From Fluviicola taffensis DSM 16823 (GTDB lineage: Bacteria > Bacteroidota > Bacteroidia > Flavobacteriales_D > Crocinitomicaceae): a DNA stretch of 64,000 nt. The stretch lies in contig NC_015321.1 in the NCBI RefSeq assembly GCF_000194605.1, forward strand, positions 4,340,001 to 4,404,000, written 5' to 3'. Both the position numbers and the translations under genes were made by a program. Shown here piece by piece: positions 24,985 through 32,878 of the stretch (within the stretch, counting starts at the first letter, position 1; the number at the start of each line of letters is the position of its first letter). The notes under the pieces were generated by a model that saw only the letters and a program-made list of their open reading frames with translations, ran no database searches and was not told the origin of the DNA.

Positions 24985-26136
24985 TTACTTCAATTCAGAC
25001 CAAGGTTTTTGAACAATTTTCTTGAATTCATCTCTTTTGAAAGCTCGTTCGTTAATACCGTCGTATTCTTTGATAATATTTCCATTCCACAAATAGAAAA
25101 CTCCCGGAGTATCTTTTGTTCCTCCTAAGACGGTCCAGAATTGACCAACTTCTACAATTTTGAATGGATATTTTCTTCCTGCAAATGCAAAAAAGTCGGG
25201 AATTAATTCTGCTTCTTCCTCCATGAATACAATTTTCACTTCTGGGAAAGTAGGATCTTTCGAAGCCATTTCAGTCAAGGCCTTAGCGGTTTCTTTGCAA
25301 TGATCACATCCTGGGGCAAAAAAACATAGAATTTTTCGACCTTTATCAATGTCGCTAAACTGAGATGCAAATCCAGATTTTTTCAATTTGGGTTCATCAA
25401 CAACAGTCTTTTCTAAAGGTTTATCAGAGGCTTTTTCTTCTTTCACCTCATTCTTTTCCGCATTTTCTAATGGCTGACTAGTTTCTTTTTTAGGAAGAGC
25501 TGCAACAACTGATTTATCGTCCAAAACTTTCTCTTCATCCTCAGACATTTCCATTTCTTTCATCATATCTTCTACCAATTGATCATTGGATTTACGCTGC
25601 ATTGGTCCAACTAAAAACACAGCAAGAATCGAAGCAAATGTAATAGCTGAAATAAAAGAAAAATTCAAACTGTCATTCTGTTTGGACGTTTTTTGATATA
25701 GCACAACCAAAAGTCCCATTCCGATGATATTTTTAATCAATGCCTGAACTGGAGTCATTGGCAACAAAGATCCAAAACAACCACAATTCCCGCTATTCCC
25801 TGAAGATGCAATTTCGTAGCTTAAATGAATACTAAAAATCAAAAGCATCAAGAACGACATGGGGACTACCAATCTTTTGAAATAGTTCTTTTGAAGCAAT
25901 AGAACTCCCAATGCCAATTCACAGCCAATTAAAATTCGTGAGAAATAAGCAGCACTCGTTTCACTGAATCCCATTGGGATAAGTTGCTTTACTTCAAATG
26001 TAGGAAGCGCCATATTCGGTGAAGGATACAATTTCGCCACTGCCGAAAGCAAAAACATAAATGCCATGATTCCTTTTATGATAACAGGAAGTTGTTTCTT
26101 CATAAATCCTTCGTTTTCTAAGCTTTTAGATGCCAT
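24985..26136 (-). CDS. MauE-like membrane protein fused to thioredoxin-like domain
   Basis: The 383-residue product begins with a four-helix MauE/DoxX-type redox membrane domain (about 13-180) with the CGCFG motif (Cys118, Cys120), then an acidic, Pro/Lys-rich linker (about 183-255) and a thioredoxin-like domain with CDHC (Cys277, Cys280) in the setting ILCFFAPGCDHCKETAK. This suggests electron transfer across the inner membrane to a periplasmic disulfide reaction; the target is unknown. A second ATG at 26103 has an AAGGA-like stretch upstream and is also possible. It starts a likely operon with the retropepsin-type gene (38-bp gap). Confidence 0.8.
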   Translation of the reverse strand: MASKSLENEGFMKKQLPVIIKGIMAFMFLLSAVAKLYPSPNMALPTFEVKQLIPMGFSETSAAYFSRILIGCELALGVLLLQKNYFKRLVVPMSFLMLLIFSIHLSYEIASSGNSGNCGCFGSLLPMTPVQALIKNIIGMGLLVVLYQKTSKQNDSLNFSFISAITFASILAVFLVGPMQRKSNDQLVEDMMKEMEMSEDEEKVLDDKSVVAALPKKETSQPLENAEKNEVKEEKASDKPLEKTVVDEPKLKKSGFASQFSDIDKGRKILCFFAPGCDHCKETAKALTEMASKDPTFPEVKIVFMEEEAELIPDFFAFAGRKYPFKIVEVGQFWTVLGGTKDTPGVFYLWNGNIIKEYDGINERAFKRDEFKKIVQKPWSELK

Positions 26137-26216
26137 AATACCATTTTATGCCTCTAAAATAATAGAAAGATATGGGCTTGGTTTCATTTTTAGGAAAAGG
26201 TTAACATTTCAATTTT

Positions 26217-27167
26217 CTAAACGCGATTAATAATGTAATCTCCGAACAATGATTTTTGATCGGTAAAGCAATCTTGCACTTCAAGAGGAGATTTACCAAT
26301 AATATTCGCTAAAATTTGATCGTTGTATTTTCTAGAAATCTCTGTGTGAATACGTTCATTTTCCTCAAATACAAAACTCTTCTCAATCGATTCTATTTTA
26401 ACAACTTGTCTCTTTGTACTCTTTAGAAAGCTTTTTGCAATTCCTTCCGATTCCGTGTATTCTGGATCGTGAACAAAATGGGCTAAATCAAAATTAGCTT
26501 TCAACTCTCGATTTATTCTTTCCAGAAGATTTAAATTAAAATCTCGCGTAATTCCTGCTGCATCATTGTATGCTGGAAGTACGATTTCCTTTTCTTTGAT
26601 TAAATCTACTCCTAAAACCAATTTGTCTCCAGGGTTCAAATTTTGACTCAAAGAAGCAATGAATGATTTAGCCTGTTCATCCGACATATTACCAATATTC
26701 GAACCTAAAAACAAGATGATTTTTCGATTGGGGGATTTCTTTAAGTCGTTCAGCATTTGAAAATAATCTCCTTGAAGTGTATTGATTGATAGATTAGGGA
26801 TCTCTTCCTTCATCCGATGTTCTAATCCGTTCAAAGCATTTGAAGAAATATCAATGGGAATATACTTGAATGTAACCCGAAATCGAATGAGTTCAAACAA
26901 GAGATGAATCGTTTTTGTACCATCTCCAGCACCTAATTCTACGACTTCAATTTCTTCTCCCTTTTGGATATTGAAACTTGAAATGATTTCATAAGATTGC
27001 TGTTGAAAGATTTCCATTTCAGCACGAGTCAAATAATACTCAGGCATATTCATAATTTGAACAAACAGTTCGTCTCCTCGTTTATCGTAAAAATACTTAG
27101 AGGGGAGTTGCTTTGGATTTTGTGAAAGCCCAGTTAATACATCTTGTTTGAATTGTTCTAAGTTCAT
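26217..27167 (-). CDS. egtD: L-histidine N-alpha-methyltransferase
   Basis: The 316-residue product trimethylates histidine to hercynine with SAM, the first step of ergothioneine synthesis in the cytoplasm. Visible marks: SKYFYDKRGDELFVQIMNMPEYYLTRAE near the start (the typical EgtD entry), the SAM motif VVELGAGDGTKTIHLL (ELGAGDG at 77-83), IPIDISSNAL, LFLGSNIGNM and the C-terminal substrate region. The length is normal. It starts one base after the egtB stop, so the two are one operon. No egtA, egtC or egtE homologue is visible; in bacteria such as this the last step may use an unlinked enzyme. Confidence 0.9.
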   Translation of the reverse strand: MNLEQFKQDVLTGLSQNPKQLPSKYFYDKRGDELFVQIMNMPEYYLTRAEMEIFQQQSYEIISSFNIQKGEEIEVVELGAGDGTKTIHLLFELIRFRVTFKYIPIDISSNALNGLEHRMKEEIPNLSINTLQGDYFQMLNDLKKSPNRKIILFLGSNIGNMSDEQAKSFIASLSQNLNPGDKLVLGVDLIKEKEIVLPAYNDAAGITRDFNLNLLERINRELKANFDLAHFVHDPEYTESEGIAKSFLKSTKRQVVKIESIEKSFVFEENERIHTEISRKYNDQILANIIGKSPLEVQDCFTDQKSLFGDYIINRV

Positions 27168-27168
27168 C

Positions 27169-28317
27169 TTACTTTGCTAATCTAATTCCTGAATATTGCC
27201 ACTGATAATGTGGATGAAAAAAATTGCGGTATGTTTTTCTACTATGATTGGGAGCTGTAACAACAGATGCTCCACGCAAAACCATTTGATTAATCATGAA
27301 TTTACCATTGTATTCCCCAACAGCACCTTCAGCAGTTTTAAAACCTGGATAAGGCAAATATGCACTATTAGTCCATTCCCATCTTTTTCCCCATGAAAAG
27401 GAATCCGAAGCAATTTCCCATTCAAATTCCGTTGGCAAACGCAATCCTTTCCAAGTTGCATAAGCCTGAGCCTCATAATAAGAAATATGGCCCAAAATGG
27501 CATTTGGATCAACTTCTTTTAAACCTGACAACGTGAAATAATACCATTTTCCATTTATTTTGTGCCAATAAAGCGGACTTTGAATCTTATTTTCATTCAA
27601 CCACGACCAACCTTCATCCAGCCAATAATCAAAATGCTGATACCCGCCAGCTTCTATAAATTTCAAGTATTCTCCGTTTGTAACCAAGGATTTTGAGATC
27701 TCGAAATTTTGGAGATAAACTTTGTGTTTGTTCAGTTCATTGTCGAAACAAAAAGCTCCTCCATCATGTCCAACTTCGTAAACACCTTCGTCAAAGGAAG
27801 CCCACCCTGACTCCAAATTAACATCAGCCAATAAATTCTGACTCGAATCATAAACTGGGAAAATGGGGTTGTGGCCAAGCATATATTTCAAATCTGTCAT
27901 CAACAATTCCTGATGCTGCTGTTCATGATTCAACCCCAATTCAATTAATTCTCTTAATTCAGATGACAGATTTTGTTCCAATAACTCACGCATTTTTTCG
28001 TCTACATGTGCGCGATAAGCATACACCTCAGAAACGCCTGGCCGGGTAATATTTCCTCTATCTGCACGGAAAGTTCGTTCGCCAATTGTATTGTAATACG
28101 AATTGAATAGAAACCCGAAATCCGCATGAAACTCTTGATATGATTGAAGATTTTTCTTTAAAATCATTTCCTCAAAAAACCAAGTTGAATGTGCCAAATG
28201 CCATTTAGGCGGGCTAGCAAATGGAACTGGTTGGGGAATGTAATCTTCCACCTGAAGTGGTTTACACAAATGTTCGGTTCGTTTTCTTATTTCTATGTAT
28301 TTTTCAATCAACTGCAT
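27169..28317 (-). CDS. egtB: Ergothioneine synthase, iron sulfoxide synthase
   Basis: The 382-residue product is the non-haem iron enzyme that joins hercynine to a thiol (gamma-Glu-Cys or Cys) to form the sulfoxide. The N-terminal DinB-like part carries the iron ligands: His43 (WHLAHSTWFFE) and the HxxxHxE motif His131/His135/Glu137 (NHEQQHQE). The C-terminal formylglycine-enzyme-type domain has LRLPTEFEWEIAS and MINQMVLRGASVVTAPNHSRKTYRNFF. Order and length fit EgtB. Context with egtD supports the role. A DUF427 gene 7 bp upstream may be co-transcribed. Confidence 0.9.
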   Translation of the reverse strand: MQLIEKYIEIRKRTEHLCKPLQVEDYIPQPVPFASPPKWHLAHSTWFFEEMILKKNLQSYQEFHADFGFLFNSYYNTIGERTFRADRGNITRPGVSEVYAYRAHVDEKMRELLEQNLSSELRELIELGLNHEQQHQELLMTDLKYMLGHNPIFPVYDSSQNLLADVNLESGWASFDEGVYEVGHDGGAFCFDNELNKHKVYLQNFEISKSLVTNGEYLKFIEAGGYQHFDYWLDEGWSWLNENKIQSPLYWHKINGKWYYFTLSGLKEVDPNAILGHISYYEAQAYATWKGLRLPTEFEWEIASDSFSWGKRWEWTNSAYLPYPGFKTAEGAVGEYNGKFMINQMVLRGASVVTAPNHSRKTYRNFFHPHYQWQYSGIRLAK

Positions 28318-28324
28318 AAAATTA

Positions 28325-28612
28325 TTAGTATTCTATAATTTTAACGCCTTTCCAAAATGCAATTCTTCCTTCAATAATCTTTGCCAATTTGGAAGTTCTT
28401 GGATAAAACCAAGCGGCGTCTTTATTTATTTGTTTGTTTACTTCCAAGGAATAATAAGAGGCAATTCCTTTCCAAGGACAAGCTGTATGTTTTTCAGATT
28501 CTTTGAAATATTCTTTTTTAATTGCTTCAACAGGAAAGTAATGATTTCCGTCGACAAGTATAGTAGCAGCACTTTCCGCGATTACTATATTGTTCCAAAT
28601 TGCTCGTTTCAT
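28325..28612 (-). CDS. DUF427 protein (copy 1)
   Basis: The 95-residue product is a single DUF427 domain: MKRAIWNNIVIAES, the ACPWKGIASYY stretch (about 43-53), AAWFYPRTSKLAKIIEGRIAFWKGV at the end. These beta-tent proteins are of unknown function and often occur near oxidoreductases or thiol metabolism. The stop is 7 bp from the egtB start, so it heads the egt transcript or is read with it. It is about three-quarters identical to the copy at 28772-29059, so a tandem duplication is likely. Confidence 0.85.
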   Translation of the reverse strand: MKRAIWNNIVIAESAATILVDGNHYFPVEAIKKEYFKESEKHTACPWKGIASYYSLEVNKQINKDAAWFYPRTSKLAKIIEGRIAFWKGVKIIEY

Positions 28613-28771
28613 AATTCAGTTTTTAGTAGTGAAGTGAGTTTTATTTCTAAAGAATCAAACTCAACTTTCCCAATTACGAACAAAACCAAAATTTGGATTT
28701 CGAAGTAGATTTATTCTTAAAATTAAACAAGTAACTCTACTAAAAGTTCATTCCAATACTCGAACAACCGA

Positions 28772-29059
28772 TTAATCTACTATTACTTGAACACCTTTCC
28801 AGAATGCAACTTTTCCTTCAATACTTTTAGCCAACTCAGACGTTTTTGGATAAAACCAAGCGGCATCTTTGTTTTGGTCCTTGTTTACTTCAATTGTGTA
28901 ATAAGAAGCAATTCCTTTCCACGGGCAAGTTGTATGAGTTGGAGATTCTTTGAAATATTCTTTCTTAATCGATTCGACAGGGAAATAATGATTTCCTTCA
29001 ATGATGACAGTCTTGTCACTTTCTGCAATGATTGTATTCTTCCAAATTGCTCTTTTCAT
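28772..29059 (-). CDS. DUF427 protein (copy 2)
   Basis: The 95-residue paralogue of copy 1 is the same length and has the same motifs (TTCPWKGIASYY, AAWFYPKTSELAKSIEGKVAFWKGV). The two are separated by 159 bp of non-coding DNA. Differences are spread along the protein, so the duplication is not very recent. No catalytic residue is known for the family. The surrounding genes give no further hint than ergothioneine synthesis. Confidence 0.85.
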   Translation of the reverse strand: MKRAIWKNTIIAESDKTVIIEGNHYFPVESIKKEYFKESPTHTTCPWKGIASYYTIEVNKDQNKDAAWFYPKTSELAKSIEGKVAFWKGVQVIVD

Positions 29060-29206
29060 ACTTCTCTATTTAGTTGTTTCCTATTGAATATTGTTCTTTG
29101 TAAAAGAAGCTCAATACTATCAAGGTACGTAAAGAATCTGAATTGAGATTTTTAAAATTGAAAATTAATTTGGATTAACAAACAAATTTATAACCGAAGT
29201 ATATTG

Positions 29207-30613
29207 TTAAATTCTAACCGCAATCATCGTTACATCATCAATCTGTTCGTTCAACCCCTTCCAATCATTAAAGGTTTGAAGAATAATCGTTTTTTGTTCA
29301 TTCAAAGGAAGACTCGCTAAGCGAAGAATCAATTCTTTCAACTGTTTATTCATAAATTTCTTTCCTTTTGGCCCCCCGAATTGATCTGCAAAACCATCTG
29401 TAAAACAGTAAACAACATCTTCTTTCATTAGTTGAACTTCTGTTTGATTAAAGGAAATTGTATCGTGTACATGTTTCCCCAAAGGCATTTTATCGCCTTT
29501 AAATTCCAACAAATCATAAGAGTTTGTTTCTTCGGAATACCGTGCAATCCAAATCGAATTATTCGCAGAAGTATAAGTCAATCTTGTTTTATCCTTATTG
29601 AAGGAAATCAAACTTCCGTCCATTCCGTCTTTTCCTCCTTCAATACTTCCATCATTCTTCAAGCGCTCAATAATGGTCATCCTTGCTTCATTGAATATTT
29701 GAGCTGGCTCAGTTTGATGTTCAATTGCTTTTTCCAAGCTCGTAATATTGAGTAAACTCATAATTGCACCTGGAACTCCATGACCTGTACTGTCTCCAGT
29801 TAACAGCAGAAAATTTCCACTAGCTAATTTAGATGCCCAATAGAAATCTCCGCTAACGACATCTCGTGGTTGAAAAATGACAAAATAATCATTCAAATTT
29901 TCTGAGAGAGTTGATTCCGTAGCTAAAAAACTTCGTTGAATGCGTTCTGCATAATTTATACTATCCTTGATTTCCTTATGTCGTTCAGTAATTTCCAAAT
30001 GTGTTCGATGCAATTCTTCCAAGGTTGATTTCAACTCTGTTTCTACAACTTTTCGGAGTGCAACTTCTCGTTTAAAATTCCGATTCCAACCATTCATGGC
30101 AATTAAAAAAATAAGAATACCTATTGCTAAAAGTGGAAGCGCAAATGGCCATTTTTGAATGATAAATAAAGCGCCCATTACCAAACAAAGCAATCCAATT
30201 AAATCCATAACACTCAGATAAATAACCTTTACTTTAGACGGAATTAATTCGACCAATCGCTCATAACGGCTTTTTATGATAAAAGGGAAATAGGAAAAAC
30301 TCAATAAAAAGAAAAAGAGTATAATTTCAACAGCTGCACCTGGCCAAAACATTAATTTGGAAAAAACACCGAAACAAGCCAAAAAAATTAAAAAGCCTAA
30401 AATGATTCGTGAAACCCGTTTTCTTTTTGTTACTGAACTATGGAGATAAATAAAAGTGATTCCCAAGAAAATAAAAAGAATCATCAACAAAAGATATACG
30501 ATTGTTACCACGTTTTCTACAAGAATAGAATGCCCAATAATTTCCGAAATCAAAAAAGTGAGGAAGGCTATGAGTCCAATTCCAAGAAGTAGTTTTCCTA
30601 TCTTATTGATCAT
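29207..30613 (-). CDS. Membrane SpoIIE-type PP2C phosphatase
   Basis: The 468-residue product has an N-terminal membrane region with six or seven helices (about 8-190), a coiled coil linker (LRKVVETELKSTLEELHRTHLEITERHKEIKDSINYAERIQRS region, about 185-232), and a C-terminal SpoIIE/PP2C phosphatase domain with FQPRDVVSGDFYWAS, LLTGDSTGHGVPGAIMSL and YCFTDGFADQFGG (metal-binding Asp residues). The coiled coil to phosphatase layout is common in Bacteroidota stress or two-component-like regulators acting on anti-anti-sigma (STAS) partners. No STAS or kinase gene is adjacent, so the partner is elsewhere. Confidence 0.88.
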   Translation of the reverse strand: MINKIGKLLLGIGLIAFLTFLISEIIGHSILVENVVTIVYLLLMILFIFLGITFIYLHSSVTKRKRVSRIILGFLIFLACFGVFSKLMFWPGAAVEIILFFFLLSFSYFPFIIKSRYERLVELIPSKVKVIYLSVMDLIGLLCLVMGALFIIQKWPFALPLLAIGILIFLIAMNGWNRNFKREVALRKVVETELKSTLEELHRTHLEITERHKEIKDSINYAERIQRSFLATESTLSENLNDYFVIFQPRDVVSGDFYWASKLASGNFLLLTGDSTGHGVPGAIMSLLNITSLEKAIEHQTEPAQIFNEARMTIIERLKNDGSIEGGKDGMDGSLISFNKDKTRLTYTSANNSIWIARYSEETNSYDLLEFKGDKMPLGKHVHDTISFNQTEVQLMKEDVVYCFTDGFADQFGGPKGKKFMNKQLKELILRLASLPLNEQKTIILQTFNDWKGLNEQIDDVTMIAVRI

Positions 30614-30813
30614 TTTTGAAGAGTTGTTTTATGATAATTTCTACTAAATTAATTTTGTTAGCGTTAATTCATTGATTCTGCTTGTTCTAAATGCTTGAAT
30701 GCAATCATAGGCTGTGTAATTAGTCAGTATCAGCAAATAAAAATGTAGCTTTTAAATAAATCACTTCGATAAGTTATCTATTTTAGAAGGATTATTAGCC
30801 CATTCAATTTATT

Positions 30814-31692
30814 ATGTCAAACATTCAACTCATTATAGAAGAAAGAGCAGCCGATATTGGCAATTTCCTAGTTGGTAGATTGCTTCCATTTCGACAGAAA
30901 AGAGCTGTTGGTCCATTTGTATTTATAGACCACATGGGACCAGCGAAATTGAGTGACCACCAAAATTTAGATGTAGGTCCTCATCCGCACATTGGTTTGT
31001 CTACTCTGACTTACTTATTCGAAGGAGCAATTATGCACCGTGACAGTGTTGGATCTGTAGTTGAAATTCAACCTGGAGCAGTCAATTGGATGACAGCAGG
31101 AAAAGGAGTTGTACATTCAGAAAGAACACCAGATTATTTGAGGCAATCGGAAAAGTATCTCCATGGATTGCAAATTTGGGTTGCTTTGCCTAAGGAACTG
31201 GAAGAAATGGAGCCTTCATTTACACATATTGAAGCCAGTGAAATTCCATCCTGGGAAGAAAATGGAGTTGGTTTCAAATTAATTGCTGGTGAAGCCTTCG
31301 GAAGAAAATCGGCAGTTCCTGTTTATAGCCCTCTTTATTTCCTTGAAATTAAAACAAAAGAAGCCGCTAAAATTGCCATTGGAGAAGAGCTTTTTGGAGA
31401 AAGTGCGTTATATATTTTAGAAGGAAGTATTCGGGATGGAGCTGAAAACTATGGGCCAAAGCAAATCTTGATTGCAAAAAATAGTGAGTTATGCACTTTC
31501 GACATGGCTGAGAACACAACTGTTTATATCTTTGGTGGAGAAGCATTTCCAGAAGAGCGGTTTATATTCTGGAACTTTGTTTCCTCTCGAAAAGAACGCA
31601 TTGAAGAGGCTAAAGCCGCATGGATTAATCAAACTTTTCCAAAAATTGAAGGCGAAAGTGAATTTGTACCATTGCCAGAACCGAGAGGTTAA
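30814..31692 (+). CDS. Pirin-family protein
   Basis: The 292-residue product has the pirin cupin domain with its metal ligands: His57 and His59 (PHPHIGLST), His101 (VVHSERTP) and Glu103. The second cupin-like half (about 160-275) and normal length agree. Pirins are iron-containing; some act as quercetinases, others regulate; none of this can be told here. It is the first gene of a short plus-strand run ending with the GNAT gene at 31812, but a non-coding array separates them. Confidence 0.88.
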   Translation: MSNIQLIIEERAADIGNFLVGRLLPFRQKRAVGPFVFIDHMGPAKLSDHQNLDVGPHPHIGLSTLTYLFEGAIMHRDSVGSVVEIQPGAVNWMTAGKGVVHSERTPDYLRQSEKYLHGLQIWVALPKELEEMEPSFTHIEASEIPSWEENGVGFKLIAGEAFGRKSAVPVYSPLYFLEIKTKEAAKIAIGEELFGESALYILEGSIRDGAENYGPKQILIAKNSELCTFDMAENTTVYIFGGEAFPEERFIFWNFVSSRKERIEEAKAAWINQTFPKIEGESEFVPLPEPRG

Positions 31693-31756
31693 ACCAAGGT
31701 TCAAATAGTTTCAAAAGTTGAAAAAGTTCCATTTAATGGATTAATTAAAACATTCT

Positions 31757-31796
31757 ATTTGAACATTTGAACATTTGAACATTTGAACATTTGAAC
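31757..31796. repeat. 8-bp tandem repeat, ATTTGAAC
   Basis: Five perfect copies of ATTTGAAC (31757-31796) end 15 bp before the ATG of the GNAT gene at 31812. Earlier sequence (31690-31730) contains weaker TTCAAA-type units. The unit shares the TTTGAA core with the arrays at 7441 and 32134. Confidence 0.9.
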
Positions 31797-31811
31797 ATTT
31801 TAAATAAAAAA

Positions 31812-32093
31812 ATGATAGAAGTAAAACAATTTGACCGTGAATCAAAAGGATTCTTTAAAGCAACAGAAGAGGAAGTAGAAGCAGGAAGAATGACTTATTC
31901 CTGGGTGAATAATGACCGGATTATCATAGATCACACAGAAGTAAATCCAGCATTCAGAGGTAAAAGTGTTGGGAATTTAATGGTACAAGCAGCTGTGGAA
32001 TTTGCACGAAAAGCAGGAATCAAAATCATCCCATTATGTCCGTTTGCAAAAAGTGTTTTTGATAAAACACCAGACTATCATGATGTACTATAA
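31812..32093 (+). CDS. Small GNAT N-acetyltransferase
   Basis: The 93-residue product is a compact acetyltransferase of the YidJ/NAT-like kind: VEAGRMTYSWVNNDRIIIDHTEVNPAFRGKSVGNLMVQAAVEFARKAGIKIIPLCPFAKS shows the acetyl-CoA-binding RGKSVGNLM loop (about 50-58) and the LCPF(A)K end. The frame also stays open upstream to a TTG inside the 8-bp array, but the ATG at 31812 fits the family start (MIEVKQFD). The acceptor is unknown. Confidence 0.85.
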   Translation: MIEVKQFDRESKGFFKATEEEVEAGRMTYSWVNNDRIIIDHTEVNPAFRGKSVGNLMVQAAVEFARKAGIKIIPLCPFAKSVFDKTPDYHDVL

Positions 32094-32133
32094 CTGAAAG
32101 TTCAATAGGTTCAATTGTTTAAAAGATTCAAAC

Positions 32134-32169
32134 TTTGAACTCTTTGAACTCTTTGAACTCTTTGAACTT
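32134..32169. repeat. 9-bp tandem repeat, TTTGAACTC
   Basis: Three perfect copies of TTTGAACTC and a fourth ending TT cover 32134-32169, in the gap between the convergent GNAT and PhnA-like genes. The array ends 8 bp from the PhnA-like stop codon. Confidence 0.88.
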
Positions 32170-32176
32170 GAAAAAA

Positions 32177-32743
32177 CTATTTCTTCACAAATTGTGTCAA
32201 GATGTATATGGATTGTCCATCGACTTTTCCTTCAATAAGGGTTGGGTCATCATGAACAAGTTTGATATTTCTAACTGCTGTTCCACGCTTTGCAGTAATC
32301 GTAGAGCCTTTTACATCCAATTCTTTGATTAAAACGACAGTATCTCCTGCTTTTAAGACCACTCCATTGGAGTCAATGTGCTTGATTGCATCTTCGTCTT
32401 CCATTCCAGCTTTTGCCCAAGTAAGTTCAGCTTCGTCCAAGTAAATCATTTCGAGTAAATCATTCGGCCAACCTTCCCCTTTCAATTGATCTAACATGCG
32501 GTATGCAACCACCTTTACCGCAGAAACCTCACTCCACATTGAATCATTCAAACATCTCCAATCATTAGCGGAAACTTCTACAGATCCTTCCAATTGATTT
32601 TTCAAGTTTTGAGAAATTAGAATAAAATCGTCCGCTGAGTTTCCTTCTGAAGGTTGTACTTGGTAGATTTGTAAATCTTCTGTTGCCCCACTCAATTCGC
32701 AGACATTTCCACTTCGGCTAATTACTTGTTTTTCGAAATTCAT
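32177..32743 (-). CDS. PhnA/YjdM-like protein
   Basis: The 188-residue product has the PhnA C-terminal domain: LKAGDTVVLIKELDVKGSTITAKRGTAVRNIKLVHDDPTLIEGKVDGQSIYILTQFVKK (about 130-188). The first residues (ISRSGNVCELSG) hold two widely spaced thiol or polar positions resembling a reduced zinc ribbon. The name comes from the alkylphosphonate operon, but these proteins have no proven role in phosphonate use. It is convergent with the GNAT gene and single. Confidence 0.8.
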   Translation of the reverse strand: MNFEKQVISRSGNVCELSGATEDLQIYQVQPSEGNSADDFILISQNLKNQLEGSVEVSANDWRCLNDSMWSEVSAVKVVAYRMLDQLKGEGWPNDLLEMIYLDEAELTWAKAGMEDEDAIKHIDSNGVVLKAGDTVVLIKELDVKGSTITAKRGTAVRNIKLVHDDPTLIEGKVDGQSIYILTQFVKK

Positions 32744-32798
32744 ACCGCAAAGTTAATCGAATCCTTTTGAGAATGTAGCTCAATCTACTTATTGGAGC

Positions 32799-32833
32799 AA
32801 AAAAAAACCTCCATCATTTCTGACAGAGGTTTC
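32799..32833 (-). terminator. Rho-independent terminator of the GEVED gene
   Basis: In minus-strand direction AAACCTC (from 32832-32826 complement) and GAGGTTT pair around a 14-nt loop and are followed by nine Ts. It lies 46 bp after the stop codon of the T9SS gene at 32879. Confidence 0.8.
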
Positions 32834-32878
32834 TATACAATGTTAAAGCTTATATTTAATCAAAAGCTGTGCTTTCTC

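Noticed and set aside
31791-31811. TTG start of the GNAT gene inside the 8-bp array
   Set aside because: The family start fits the ATG at 31812 and the added residues come only from the array.
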